Positions 1 to 10,076 of a stretch of DNA of 64,000 nt are shown one piece after another. Position 1 is the first letter of the stretch. Each line of letters opens with the position of its first letter. The stretch is from positions 17,369,292 through 17,433,291 of the forward strand of contig NC_088312.1 in NCBI RefSeq assembly GCF_910592395.1, given 5' to 3'. This stretch comes from Lineus longissimus (Eukaryota; Nemertea; Pilidiophora; Heteronemertea; Lineidae). The notes beneath the pieces were generated by a model. It worked only from the letters and a program-made list of their open reading frames with translations, ran no database searches and was not told the origin of the DNA. The position numbers and the translations under genes were made by a program.

Positions 1-556
1 AACAGCCATCAGTGCCTTGCCAAACAACCGATCTGTACATGTTTCTTAATCTTACTATCGGTACACTACAACTACAGTCCAAGTCACAAATGTCAATCTC
101 ATCCTTTTCGTGCCGCGTCAGGTACGCACGACATGCGGCCGAGTTTTGTGCCAAATGACGCACCAGCGATGTCACAGTGACACACTCCCTTTCTGTTTAA
201 CGTATTGTACGTACGACCTTTGCGCGCGATCTTAAGCGCATCATTCATGAAACAGTGACGTGCCAATGATTTTAGGCATGACATTTGTAACTTGGGACTG
301 TATCAATCGCACATTTCTTTGAACTTTGGAACGCTTGACGACTGAATTTCGGTAATTAGAGGAGGGACGCAGACAGAACTATGCAGGTTATTACAGAAAT
401 AGAGCAAAGTGCCACATTTGGAGCAAAAAAACAGACCTTTACTGTCCGCCCCATGGAAGACAGAACCTGTAATTTTTACCCTGCATTGACAACTTGCCAG
501 TTATTAAGTATACCACTGGCCATAGCTGGTACATTTTTACAGTGTATAATCACAGA

Positions 557-1423
557 TTAAGATGAGACAAAAATAATTGTCAACAAACTGCCAAATTTGG
601 AGCCAAAAAACAAGTTTACTGTCCGCCCGCATGGAAGACAGAACGCACTCCAACGATTAAACCACTCACAACCAAGTTGGTTAATAGTGACAGTGTCAAC
701 CAAGTGCTGCTGTTTTAGTTCAAGGATGGCACTGTCCTGTGAACGAATATCCTGAACGTACAACTCCCGAATTTGACTGGCCCGGTCCAGATAATCAGAA
801 TGAGTGTGAATTGTTTCCTCCGTCAATCTATTCAGCATACATGTGAAGAGGTGTATAGCCTCACGTGTACCTCCATTCTCATTCACACCCATCTCTCCCA
901 AGCCCACATTCCCCACACCCAGTTGCTTAGACCGTTCATTCAAAATAAATGCTTCGTTGAAAGGAACACTAAACTCAAGTCCCGAGTTGTCAAAAGTAAT
1001 CCATAGTGAATCATTTCGGATGCAAATAGTCTTTCCCAGTCTTACAACCCCCGTTTTATCACTGTAACGAACAAAGACGACTTCACCAACGGTTGGTAAT
1101 CGGTCGTTACTCGAAACCTGTAATCCTTCATAGAGGTCATCAATGACTACTGCATGAATACTTCCAGTAACATCCTGAATGGTGTACTGGTTTGGATTAA
1201 CTTGTGACAACACAGTTCCTACATAAATCTCCCCCTGTAATTTAAACAGAACAGAGTCCCCAACATTGAACATAGACGACGTAACGTTTGACTTGGATGC
1301 CTTGGATTTCCTGCGTTTCCGCCCAAAATATTGTTTATGGCCACCCGAACCAACTTTAGAATCCAACCTCGTTTTCTTCTGAGGAGGGCAGTCAGCATCA
1401 TACGAAGTCAAAGACGTGTCCAT
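557..1423 (-). CDS. Protein with two Tudor/SH3-like beta-barrel repeats, copy 1 (terminal exon)
   Basis: Open frame of 289 codons from the ATG at 1423. I chose this ATG because a 3' splice site (TTTACAATTCCAG) ends at 1443 just upstream and is conserved in the second copy at 36.2 kb, so the proline run further upstream is probably not translated. The N-terminus has a basic stretch (KKTR, GRKRRKSK) that could be a nuclear signal. Two similar modules follow: FNVGDSVLFKL...GTVLSQV and PTVGEVVFVRYSD, which have the rhythm of Tudor/agenet/SH3-like barrels that bind peptides or chromatin marks. A helical, Q/E-rich segment follows. The last ~35 residues, from about 660 downward, look like a decayed duplicate of the sequence at 414-474, so the true 3' end may be earlier. 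Family name not recognised; the barrel assignment is inference. Confidence 0.5.
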   Translation of the reverse strand: MDTSLTSYDADCPPQKKTRLDSKVGSGGHKQYFGRKRRKSKASKSNVTSSMFNVGDSVLFKLQGEIYVGTVLSQVNPNQYTIQDVTGSIHAVVIDDLYEGLQVSSNDRLPTVGEVVFVRYSDKTGVVRLGKTICIRNDSLWITFDNSGLEFSVPFNEAFILNERSKQLGVGNVGLGEMGVNENGGTREAIHLFTCMLNRLTEETIHTHSDYLDRASQIRELYVQDIRSQDSAILELKQQHLVDTVTINQLGCEWFNRWSAFCLPCGRTVNLFFGSKFGSLLTIIFVSS

Positions 1424-1644
1424 TTCATGGACTAGACCATACCTGGAATTGTAAAAATTAGGAGCGAGAACGGGTTGCAAAATGGCGCGGGGGGGGGGGG
1501 GGGGCGGACAAGGTCTGTGCTTCAATGCAAGCCAAGAAGACCAGGATGTACTAAAACTTATACTACACGTCTTCTGGGGAATTCTAATCCATCGATATCA
1601 ATAAAGCCTTATGCATCAATCAACGGCATTCTAATTTCTAGTGC

Positions 1645-1676
1645 AGAGTCAATTACAATTTAGAGTACCATCACTT
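1645..1676 (-). other. Possible 5' exon end (splice donor) of copy 1
   Basis: On the minus strand AAGATTAGTG is followed by GTAAGT, a strong 5' splice site at about 1675. The second gene copy has AAGATAAGTG followed by GTAAGT at about 36605, so an upstream exon end is shared by both copies. Reading frames suggest these upstream exons are 5' UTR. Confidence 0.35.
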
Positions 1677-2139
1677 ACCACTAATCTTTTTGTGGTAGAT
1701 CACTGATCTGGGCGGATGTAGTAGGCCTACTCTCCACACAACCACATAATTTCAGGATGGACCTCGAATCCAGAAGGCTACGGTATGTGTACGGACGTTG
1801 TTTGAAACACTCTCGAAGTTAAGAGCCAGAGCAAGTTGAGAACGGTACACAACCAACTGAAATTAAAGAAAAAGGAAAATCTAGTAACTCAAGGATGACC
1901 GGCACACCTGGCAGCCACGGATAAGGAACATGAAAGACTACACATTATAAAACAAAACAAGTCTGGTAGGGGTACCCCGTAAAGAATTTTACAGTTTGTT
2001 TTCAGCCTTCCTGCAACTCCCTACTAACAACACAACCTTGTGTACTGATCAATTGTGTTCTTTCAATAAATGCTTAAAAAGGGCTACCGTCAATATATGT
2101 AAGAGTCAGACATATCTTACAATGTAGTCACTGAGCAAT

Positions 2140-3152
2140 GCTTTATACATGCACGAAATCAACACAAGACACTGATTTAGCATCACCCTGTACAGAAAAC
2201 TCAAAACAAACCCAAAGTGTAGGTCAAAGGGCAAGTCCATTTTGGCCAAGGGTGATAAGCTTTAGCATATACCGAAAAAAATCCGTGGTTTGAAAGTTTG
2301 AAGACCAGATTTATCAAAAACATCCCTGAATATGTTTTCCACATAGACTACAATAAGTACTAACTCATGTTTTGGTTACAAGTTGCCCAAAATTTTGACT
2401 TATTTATATTTCCACCCAAGCCGCACCTCTATCAGCGCAATAGACTCGACCAACAAACTTAAGACTGGACAATGTTCATGCCCCCGGGTTTCAAATGCAA
2501 ATGTCTGCATAAATACAGCAAACTAAAATGGAAACTAATCAAAGTTACGATATCAATTAATATTGAAGGTAACTCATTTTACAAATAAACGATCAAGGAA
2601 ATCCGATGTTGTAAGATAAACTTGACACCCCGTCTTAATCTCAGTCTGCAAGCCGGCCATCTTGATTTCGGAGCAGATCGAAGTTCTCGAAATGTCTGAA
2701 TAAGCGCACGATTTTGCACGAAACTGAATTGAGATTTGTCAAACGGCGGGGATGTGTGATATTATGCCTACCTGGTTATCTAGTTTGATGAAATTCCGAA
2801 ATCTGCAACTTGTTGAAAAATCAATAAAAATACCGCAAATCGTCGCGGTTTCGTCAATTCGGATCGGAATTTCACGCAAGTTTGTAGCCGGGTGGCATGG
2901 CACGTGACAGAGCCAATGAGCCAATCAAAGCCGACATGTCTTTTAGCAGAACGTCTACAGGTTTGCGCTCGTGTTTTGAATCACTCCAACGCATTTTACC
3001 CTTCAGACGGAATGTGTATTGCGATGCAGCGAGGGTCCAATGTTACATAAAGGTGATACACGCTTATTGGGCTGGCCAATCACTGGGCAGCAGGCCTGTG
3101 CTGGGGATGGATCATTTCGATGTCATGTTCAGGCTTAGCTGAAACAGCTGTG
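2140..3152. promoter_or_regulatory. Upstream block with CCAAT boxes, copy 1 of a ~1 kb duplicated sequence
   Basis: This block is similar over its whole length to 46215-47244, sharing for example GGCATCACCCTGTAC-like starts and the terminal GGCTTAGCTGAAACAGCTGTGA. It contains CCAAT motifs at about 2913 and 3076 and an inverted one (ATTGG) near 3066; two of these are kept in the other copy. It lies upstream of the minus-strand gene at 557-1423. A role as its promoter is inference; it could also be an ordinary dispersed repeat. The homology ends where the DIRS element begins. Confidence 0.45.
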
Positions 3153-3322
3153 AACCGCGACACTTCCACGACACAAAACCCAAAAACTCCCATTCCGACA
3201 CGGGCCCGCCAGAGCAGCACATGACATGCACACAAGACAGAAACACGCAAATCCCTCTGAGACACCGAGACATATCAGGCGTCCTTTTACTTTCCTACAA
3301 GAGTGTACATGCATACGCACGT

Positions 3323-4009
3323 TTAAACAACATGCTGCAGCTTGTCGAAAACTGCAAACTTCGCAAAGTCTGCCTCCACCCTTCGTGATAAAGGCGTTGC
3401 ATTAGATAGACGCTGCGCGACAGATGTGGCTTGTTTCAAGGAATCGTCCCTACTGTAGTACTCGTATGAACGTTGCAAAAACCAACCAATGTGCTTCATA
3501 GCTTGAGAGGGAGAGTCAGACGCCCCAGAAAGCTTGAATGTGACCGCACAGCCTGCCCGTAGGCTATGTGGGGTTTCGCCGTCGTTTATTCCTAGTGTCA
3601 CCAGGTATTGCATGAGGCGTTCATACATCGTTGAGTAATTCACGCACTGGTCAAGAACTACGCCAGAGGTAGACACTAACCTAAATAAATATCCCAACGA
3701 TATATCAACGCCCATCCCTTTGACGCAATCAATATATCGTTCTAGGGTTGCAACAGGGCAGATATCCAGGTCACTGCATCTTTTCAATACAAATGTGTTA
3801 CATTTCCCATTACAGCCTCTTATTGACTTTGTGAAAGTATGGGAAATAGCGACACCCGATCTATCCGAAAGATAGCGCACTGATTGACCTGGGACAGGCG
3901 ACAAATCCGAAGCCCTGTCTCCAGCGAAAAACTGTATCTTAAAAAACGCTTGATCTCTCAACAAAACGAAGCGCTGGCTTAAAGGCCATATATCAAGGTT
4001 TTTTGCCAT
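3323..4009 (-). pseudogene. DIRS tyrosine recombinase, catalytic part
   Basis: Frame of 228 residues carrying the tyrosine recombinase signature in order: Arg in FFAGDRASDLS, H-x-x-R in TPHSLRAG, His and Trp in MKHIGWF, and the nucleophile region SYEYYSR. This enzyme joins circular DIRS cDNA into the genome in place of a DDE integrase. The catalytic half is intact, but its N-terminal core-binding part lies at 5420-5936, beyond a 1.4 kb insert. The gene as a whole is therefore broken unless the insert is spliced; a CTTACAG splice-acceptor-like site lies just before the frame. Confidence 0.85.
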
Positions 4010-4283
4010 TTTCTGCTGTAAGACGATTTCAAAAGTGTACCTAACACTTTATACAATACAGAAAACCAAATGCAATTAGCTCCATCCATTTTGAAGATAT
4101 AGCCAATTATGTGTTTGACAACTTGATTACCTAATCAGGCTAGCAACTGGCTTGTTAGAGCCAGGCGGCAGGTTCAGCAAAAGTTGTGATGTAGATCAGG
4201 TTATCTGTACATGTCATGCAATCATAAAAGCAGGAGGGCCTTAATTAATTATGCACACCTGGAAGTAATGTGTTTCATTCACT

Positions 4284-4589
4284 ATAGTGTATTGTGTGGC
4301 TCCGAATTGTGTCAAGGATAGCACAAAGAACAATCGAATGACGGATGGGACCCATTTTCATGAAATTCCAAAGCCAGTTGAACGAGAGAGGAGGAAGCTG
4401 TGGATTCGGAAGTGCAAACGTTTGGAGTGTTGGAAGCCTGGGCCTTCGGCCAAACTTTGCAGTGATCACTTTATCGATACGGATTATCACATGAAGCCGG
4501 ATATCTGCATCCAACTGAATATTAAATGCCACTTGTTAAAAACAGCTGTTCCAACCATGTCAATTGCATTTAATGCCCGAGGCTGCTGA
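4284..4589 (+). CDS. THAP-type zinc finger protein (start codon lost or in another exon)
   Basis: About 100 residues matching the C2-CH THAP domain. C-x4-C is seen in CVAPNC, then HFHEIPKP, RKLWIRKCKR, the W before KPGPSAKLCSDHF (C-x2-H), and a final LLKTAVPT like the AVPTIF end of the fold. THAP domains bind DNA in P-element-like transposases and animal transcription factors. No ATG begins the frame: the codon at the expected start is ATA (4284), so the start was either mutated or sits in an upstream exon. The frame stops at TGA right after the domain, so no transposase body follows. It sits inside the insert that splits the DIRS recombinase. Confidence 0.7.
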   Translation: MVYCVAPNCVKDSTKNNRMTDGTHFHEIPKPVERERRKLWIRKCKRLECWKPGPSAKLCSDHFIDTDYHMKPDICIQLNIKCHLLKTAVPTMSIAFNARGC

Positions 4590-4989
4590 GGTCGGTTGTT
4601 ATACATAATGTGTAGGCCCTATTGGGGCCTGTGATACCGCATAGTGTCTTCTTGTGTTCCAGCCATAGCAAGGTGACAGCGACACAGGTCAGTGTCAGTG
4701 ACAGCCACTGTCAATGACAGATTATTGTCATCTGACATCTAGGCCTATCTAACGTTGCACGGCATTATATCGTCACGTCAAGATGATTGTGCATAATACC
4801 GTCACTTTTCAATAGTAGTTCAGCGTCATGACATAACTGGCGATACAACACTGACGAGACGAAACAATATTGTGCAACATTAGTCTGTTCAAAAATCATA
4901 CATGTTATGCATCTCATCTGCAACCGTCTATCAATGTCTTCTTTGCTATATCGGCAGGTCTGCCATGCAAATTGATTAACCACAAATTC

Positions 4990-5141
4990 TAATCACTTTC
5001 GTCCGAATGATCACTCTCATTATGATCTAGTGATATTAATGGCTCGAACATGTACGGCTCAACGTTTAAATATCCTTCTGTATCGACCAAAACATCCTCA
5101 AATTCACTGCTCTCACTCTCTGAACTGTATTCGGAAGCCAT
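4990..5141 (-). CDS. Short acidic frame, unknown
   Basis: Fifty codons from an ATG at 5141, very rich in Glu, Asp and Ser (SSESESSEFED, SDHSDESD) with GYLNVEPYMFEP in the middle. It could be the first exon of a larger protein on the minus strand, but no continuation is evident. It lies in the same insert as the THAP frame, on the opposite strand. Confidence 0.25.
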
Positions 5142-5419
5142 CTTGCTTTGTTCTGACTGACCTGTTCTACGTCATCAAAAAATCCCTAGCGGCCACATGT
5201 GGAACTAATCTAAAGTTGTGTGTGGTGGGAAATTCAAATAGTTTAAAATTGAAAATTGAAATAACTAAATAATGACTTTATTATTAGAATTTTTTTAATG
5301 TCTGGGATCTTGTTTTTTTAACCCTCAACATATTTCATGAGTATCAAGCATGTTTTCAAACCTTAATATATATCCTTTAAAGATAGATCGGGGCGGCCTA
5401 TCTGATTACTGATGTACAT

Positions 5420-5936
5420 AGACACTTTCTTAACCTTGGAAAGAAAAAGAGGCTTTGCCTGTTTTGGCGTGATCTGAGCCCGTGCCTGCTCCTCTGAAAC
5501 TTGCTTTACATATAGTTTTATGATGGGAGACTTTGCAGGGTTGCCAACCGCCGGTGCAATGCACTAGGCATTGCCCCGACCTTCGGCCTCAAAAATGGCA
5601 CCCAATTTTTGAACCAAATTTGCCACCGTCGCCGCCGCTAAGCGCAATGGGCAAGAGCAGGGCGCAGACCCCTTTTGACCCAAATAGGGTCGAAAGTTTT
5701 GTTTTACCGTCTTTATCTTTCCAAGTTAAGAACCTCCTGACGTCATTTGGACAGCATGAATAGATATCTGGATTGGAAGGCAAACAGGAGATGAATTCCT
5801 CGAAATTCCTTTGTACACTGGATTTTCGTTTTTCCGATTCAGAGTTCCGGTGGAGGCTGTCTAGATAACGTAGGCGGTTGTCTATTTTACCCAAATCTAC
5901 ATTCGAGGAGGCATCATTCAAGACCTGAAACGACAA
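5420..5936 (-). pseudogene. DIRS tyrosine recombinase, N-terminal core-binding part
   Basis: Helical frame including RNFEEFISCLPSNPD and DVRRFLTWKDKDGKTK, the SAM-like core-binding region of DIRS recombinases. The frame shifts near 5640; the matching reading continues in another frame through a stop near 5560 to KVKKVSMYI at about 5410. A splice-acceptor-like TTTGTCGTTTCAG precedes the frame at about 5926. Confidence 0.65.
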
Positions 5937-5937
5937 A

Positions 5938-6392
5938 TTATATTTGGAAAGACAAACGGTATACGAGTAATGGAAACTTTAACCCACTTTGATCTAATTG
6001 GAATCCCTGCTTCGTTGGCTGTTTTACAACCCGCTTGTGTCCTTTGCTGCCCAAACAGTAGCAAGACATCGCGTGGCTTCTTAAGATCGGGAGGGAAATC
6101 AAAACTTCGGGTGAGAACTGTACTACCATTGTACACCTAGGAACATTTTGCTGTTGCAAAAGCCTTAGCAGAGGCAGCACCAGTGTATCAGGAGGAAACG
6201 CATAAGGGTTTGACTCCTTTGCGATATCTTGAGCAAAGACGTTCACACCGGATGATCGAGATGAAAACGATACCGTGAAATGCCTATCAACTAGAGTATT
6301 AGAATCCAGGGCCATGAGATCCACAGAGTGCGGGCCGTAGAAGCTTTCCACTACATTCCACGATGTCTTGGACAGAGTGAGATCAGAGGGAC
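5938..6392 (-). pseudogene. DIRS RNase H region, C-terminal part (right of the Harbinger insertion)
   Basis: Minus-strand frame containing FYGPHSVDLMALDSN and a NPYAFPPDTLVLPLLRLL segment, typical of the stretch following RNase H in DIRS elements. It joins in sense with the frame that ends at 9531 once the 3132 bp Harbinger element and one copy of TTA are removed. That shows the two parts were one gene. Confidence 0.75.
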
Positions 6393-6754
6393 TTAAGGCT
6401 TGTACCCACGGACGCGATTTTCCTTGCTTTTGCCGCCGCGGAAAGTCGCAGCGATAATCGCAAAGAATGGTTCCTAGTCAATTCAGTACATGTGTTCCCA
6501 CTTGAGCGATGCTACAAAATCCAAGCGATTTCTCGTGCTTTCTCGTGCTTGGCCTTGCGCGCTACGTAATTGAGATTGCAAAAAGGGCAATCTATGCGAC
6601 AAATCGCGGCGACCGGTTAGGTCATTTTGACTCAAGTAACTACCTTTGGGTTATTGACAGACAGAATTACGTAATGATTTGCGGGCTTGTGTCCACAAAT
6701 AGTCCTCAACTGTTCACTTGGTCATCATTTTGGGTCCGTCATCACCAACTCGAC

Positions 6755-8818
6755 ATGTCTGAACCCGATTTTTTGGAACGGTTGATCCTGGAGATTGAGA
6801 AGTTCCCTAGGATATATAACAAAGGATTGGAGGAATACAAGGATCCTGACAAAAAAGATGACACATGGAATAAGGTTGCTGATAAGTTGTCTTTTGGAGG
6901 TAAATACATTTGATGTACATTTGGCTGATACAGTCTGTTATCATCAGCAATTTGAGAAGGACATATTATACACTTTTGTTATGGATCTGCTGATACAGAT
7001 GTTCCAAATGTCCTAGTCAGCATTGCTTACTTCTATCTGAGATACTAGACAGTTTTATTTAGTCTTCACCAAAGCAACTTTGGTGTTGCCACGAAACAGC
7101 ACCGGCATCTGACATGAAATAGTCCTTGAATGTTTCTCTCACAACCAGGGCATCTTTCTTCTGCCTATGCCCGACTTGCTCTAGGTTCTGCAATATTCCA
7201 TCATCAATACGATCTGTTTGGGCTTTTGGTTGTGGTGGTGGTGGAGGGACAGCTGTGCCCCTTTTCTGCAGCATATTATGCAGAACGCACGTTGCCATCA
7301 CCACCGCATCAACATTTTTTGGTTGAAGAGGAATTTTGCGGTGAAAGAGTCGCCATCGGTTTACAAGAATACCAAATGCATTTTCTGAAATACGTCTGGC
7401 CCTAGATAACCTATAGTTGAATATGCGCTGATCAACGGGAAGATTTCTTCCCGGAAAAGGGCGAAGAAGGTTTTGTAGTGACGGGAAGGCCTCATCAGCT
7501 ACAATGACACATGGAACCAAACCTCTGTGATCTGCATCTGGTAGATGTTTTTCTTCTGGAATATGGAGGGTGCCAGAGGCTACACCCTGGCCTAAGACGC
7601 TCCTACGGAAAATACCCCCGTCACTATTGGAACCGTATGATCCGACATCAATGACCGAGAAGGAGTAGTCATGGTCTACCAGGGCAAGCAAGACAACGGA
7701 AAATGTCTTCTTGTAATTAAAATACATACTTCCAGATTTCTTTGGTGCAAAAATGAGGACATGCTTTCCATCCAATGCACCCAAACAATTTGGAAATTGC
7801 CATTTTGTATAGAAGCCTTCAATGCCTCTTTCCCAGTGGTTTCGGTCCGGTTTCGGCATGTACAACGGCTGTAGTTTCATCCAAATTGCTTCGCATGTTT
7901 CCTTCACGATTCTAGAGACCGTTGTCTTCCCAACACGAAAACTTGTCGATATTGTATTGTAGGAATCACCAGTTGCTAAGAACCTGAAATGAGAACATTT
8001 TTTTTCAGTTCCTCTGGCAAAATCGAAGTGGAAAAATATAAGGGACGCCATGAGAAGATACAAGAACGATATTCGTACAAAGAGTGGGCAAGGAAGAAAA
8101 AAAGTAAAGGAATACAAGTACGCAAAAATGCTGGGATTTCTGGAACCGTTTTTGGAGGATCGAAGGTAAAGAACGATTTGATATTTGCAAAATTTCGACT
8201 CTAGATAAATTGCCATATGAACAAGCATATTAAAATTGAATATGTTGTTCTTTCTAGGTCATCGGGTAATCTTCAGGCTACTCAAGAAGAGGGCCATGAT
8301 GAAAAGCAGACGACCAAGGATGTATCTGACTTCCTTGCTGAGGATGACGATCAGACTGTGGATGAGGATCACGATGACACCATGGAGCCAAGCAGTTCGT
8401 CAAAGACAAGTGCCGTCACAGCGAAGAAAAGGAAGAAAACTGAGAGCACTGATGTCATTGCCACTACGGATGCAGTCTTTCTAAATTACATAAAGAAAAA
8501 AAGCGAAAAAATGGACAGGAAACCTCCAACCGATACTGATGACGATGTAGCAGATTTCATGAAGTCTATGACAACTAAAGTAAGAAGATCCCCCCATATG
8601 TTAGGGCAGATCTAATGTTCAAAATACATGGCCTTGTTCATCAAGCAGAAATGCAACAAATGTATAAAGCCAGTTCATCAGGCAATAGAGATGCATCTTC
8701 ATGTAATGCACCAAACCAATCTTTGGTTGGGCAGCAACAGAGTGCAGCTGCAGTAGGTTCAGCTTGTCAACAAACCTTTGGCCAACAAATGATGAACAAC
8801 ACGTGGTCATCCTTCTAA
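6755..8818 (+). CDS. Harbinger accessory protein, MADF domain plus BESS-like motif (3 exons, one frameshift)
   Basis: Exons 6755-6899, 8009-8165 and 8258-8818, with GT-AG borders and matching phases. Exon 1 (FLERLILEIEKFPRIYNKG...W) and exon 2 (SKWKNIRDAMRRYKND...FLEPFLEDR) together make a MADF (Myb/SANT-like) domain that binds DNA and helps target the transposase to the termini. Exon 3 is acidic, then basic (KKRKK), and ends in a BESS-like segment DDVADFMKSMTTKVRR. A one-base loss in the C run at about 8590 shifts the frame there; the matching frame continues from 8615 to the TAA at 8818, followed by AATAAA at about 8829. Intron 1 contains the whole second exon of the transposase on the other strand. 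Confidence 0.82.
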
Positions 8819-9184
8819 ACAGATGGTAAATAAATTCATGAAATTTAACCAAATTAAACTTGCTTTGTCTTCTTACCTCAGGCATATGGCTAACCGCTCC
8901 TCAGGACCAATAGGCCTGCGCATAGTTGTGACGTCTTTCGTCAATTCTTCTCTCAACATCGCTAGCAGGTTGTTGAATTCGTGCGGGTACATCCTGAAGT
9001 ACATGAAGAATTTATCTTCGTATCCAAACAACTGTCTAATGAGATGATGATATTCGCCATAAATTGGCCTCTCCTGCCACAGGTCGTGAACCCAGTAATT
9101 GTGCCTTCTCTTCTTCTTTCTCTTGCATAACATGCGTACGACGAGGATATCGTCGAAGTCAGAATCCGAATCCGTTGAAGACAT
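7059..9184 (-). CDS. PIF/Harbinger DDE transposase (2 exons)
   Basis: Exons 9184-8877 and 7983-7059, joined within an Arg codon by a GTAAGA...TTTCAG intron, giving 410 residues, the usual length. The N-terminal exon has the helical region (FMYFRMYPHEFNNLL, RRPIGPEERLAICLR). The second exon has FLATGDSYNTIS, the helix-turn-helix-like VGKTTVSRIV, and the catalytic triad: Asp in GALDGKH, Asp in DVGSYGSNSDGG, Glu in RISENAFG. It cuts and pastes the element together with the MADF partner. The stop codon overlaps an AATAAA signal. The intron 7984-8876 contains exons 2 and 3 of the plus-strand MADF gene. No break is visible. Confidence 0.93.
7984..8008. other. Back-to-back splice acceptors on opposite strands
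   Basis: These 25 bp separate the second exon of the transposase (minus, from 7983) and the second exon of the MADF gene (plus, from 8009). The segment reads ...TTTTTTTTCAG on the plus strand and TGTTCTCATTTCAG on the minus strand, so the same bases serve as the 3' splice site of both genes. Confidence 0.8.
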
Positions 9185-9267
9185 GTTTCAAAATGAACCC
9201 GGACGGCACGTGCAACGTGTCCAAAATGAACTCCGCAAGTCCTTGAAGTCGATTAGCAAGAGATATT

Positions 9268-9385
9268 GGGTGATATGAATAAAGACTAGCAAATGCTTTT
9301 ACTCCGGTTTTGTACAGGAAGGCCTAGTGTAAATGTACATGGAGATTTAGATAAAAGCATTTCCTAGTCTTTATTCATATCACCC
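9268..9385. repeat. 34 bp inverted repeat (hairpin) in the Harbinger right arm
   Basis: Arms 9268-9301 and 9352-9385 match at 33 of 34 positions (GGGTGATATGAATAAAGACT...) around a 50 bp loop. It lies between the transposase start and the right terminus and may be a tiny MITE or a structural element. No clear target duplication. Confidence 0.75.
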
Positions 9386-9530
9386 TATGTCGTAACCTGA
9401 CATGAGTACGCTCCATTATACGCTTCAGTCGGAACAGGTTACGAAATTCGGCGCGCAACGACTTGTCGCGGCGGAATATCGCAGTGACGTTTTGTAGGCG
9501 ATAAATCGCGCCCGTGGGTACAAGCCTTTA

Positions 9531-9966
9531 GAGAACGTGATGGCCTATCGGCTGGATTCTCTTTCGTGGAGATGTAAGCCAACCTCAGCTGAACGTTATT
9601 TTGATAGGTGAACTGGAATATCTCCTTCAATAAATCATTTAGGGCGGCGGACCTACTTCCATTATTGTGCCATGTAGCAATCAAAGCTTTATTATCTGTG
9701 AGGACATCCACTCTACTATCGCTGATCGTGGATCTCATGGACAACAACATGTTGAACAGAGCATCTGCCTCTTTAACAAGAATGGGGCGCTCGTCACCTA
9801 CTTTCCAAAAGTCTGATAGCTTTATCCCTGCATGGGGTCCCTCAAGGACCACTGCCCCATACTTGTACAACGATGCGTCGGTTGCTACTACCAGCTGCTT
9901 ATGCATTTCTGGACGCCATGTCACACAACCCTCCCACGAATCTAGAAATCTCCAATATTCTATCTA
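9531..9966 (-). pseudogene. DIRS RNase H, N-terminal part
   Basis: Frame with the RNase H pattern: Asp in VVATDASLYKYG, Glu in VKEADALF, Asp in VLTDNKALIA, and the terminal ISTKENPADRPSRSL. It degrades the RNA strand during reverse transcription. A TAG near 9966 separates it from the upstream RT reading, and the Harbinger element cuts it at 9530 immediately after the PSRSL motif. Confidence 0.82.
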
Positions 9967-10076
9967 GGTTTGCAACCTGGGCGACGGCCTAACATTACGA
10001 CTATTCTTTAAACCAGCAGAGATTGCTGCACAAGCTTCCCTAGTGTACAGCCCAGCTGCTGGAACTGCGATAAGCA

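Larger units (their letters stand above)
4016..5400. other. 1.4 kb insert inside the recombinase gene, carrying a THAP finger
   Basis: Recombinase homology stops near 5410 (residues KVKKVSMYI) and resumes near 4010, so the sequence between is extra. It holds a plus-strand THAP zinc-finger frame (4287-4589) and a short acidic minus-strand frame (4990-5141). I could not find clear terminal inverted repeats or a target duplication, so the exact borders and the type of insert are unknown. THAP fingers occur in P-element-like transposases and in host regulators. Confidence 0.5.
6393..9530. mobile_element. PIF/Harbinger DNA transposon with TTA target duplication
   Basis: Element 6396-9527 (3132 bp). 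The terminal inverted repeats start AGGCTTGTACCCACGG on both ends and continue with CGCGATTT after one mismatch. TTA flanks both sides (6393-6395 and 9528-9530), the TWA duplication expected for Harbinger. It contains the two genes of the superfamily: a DDE transposase on the minus strand and a MADF/BESS DNA-binding protein on the plus strand. It lies within the DIRS RNase H gene, so it arrived later. The transposase frame is open across both exons, which suggests a fairly recent insertion. Confidence 0.93.

Noticed and set aside
773-1067. Plus-strand frames over the two-barrel exon
   Set aside because: Antisense shadows without motifs; the minus strand has the conserved protein.
1424-1525. 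Proline-rich N-terminus (CPPPPPP) of the minus-strand frame at 557-1525
   Set aside because: It comes from a poly-G tract upstream of a conserved splice acceptor; a similar tract at 36220 in the second copy also lies outside the exon.
7126-7874. Plus-strand frames in the Harbinger element
   Set aside because: Antisense to the well-supported transposase exon and within the MADF intron.
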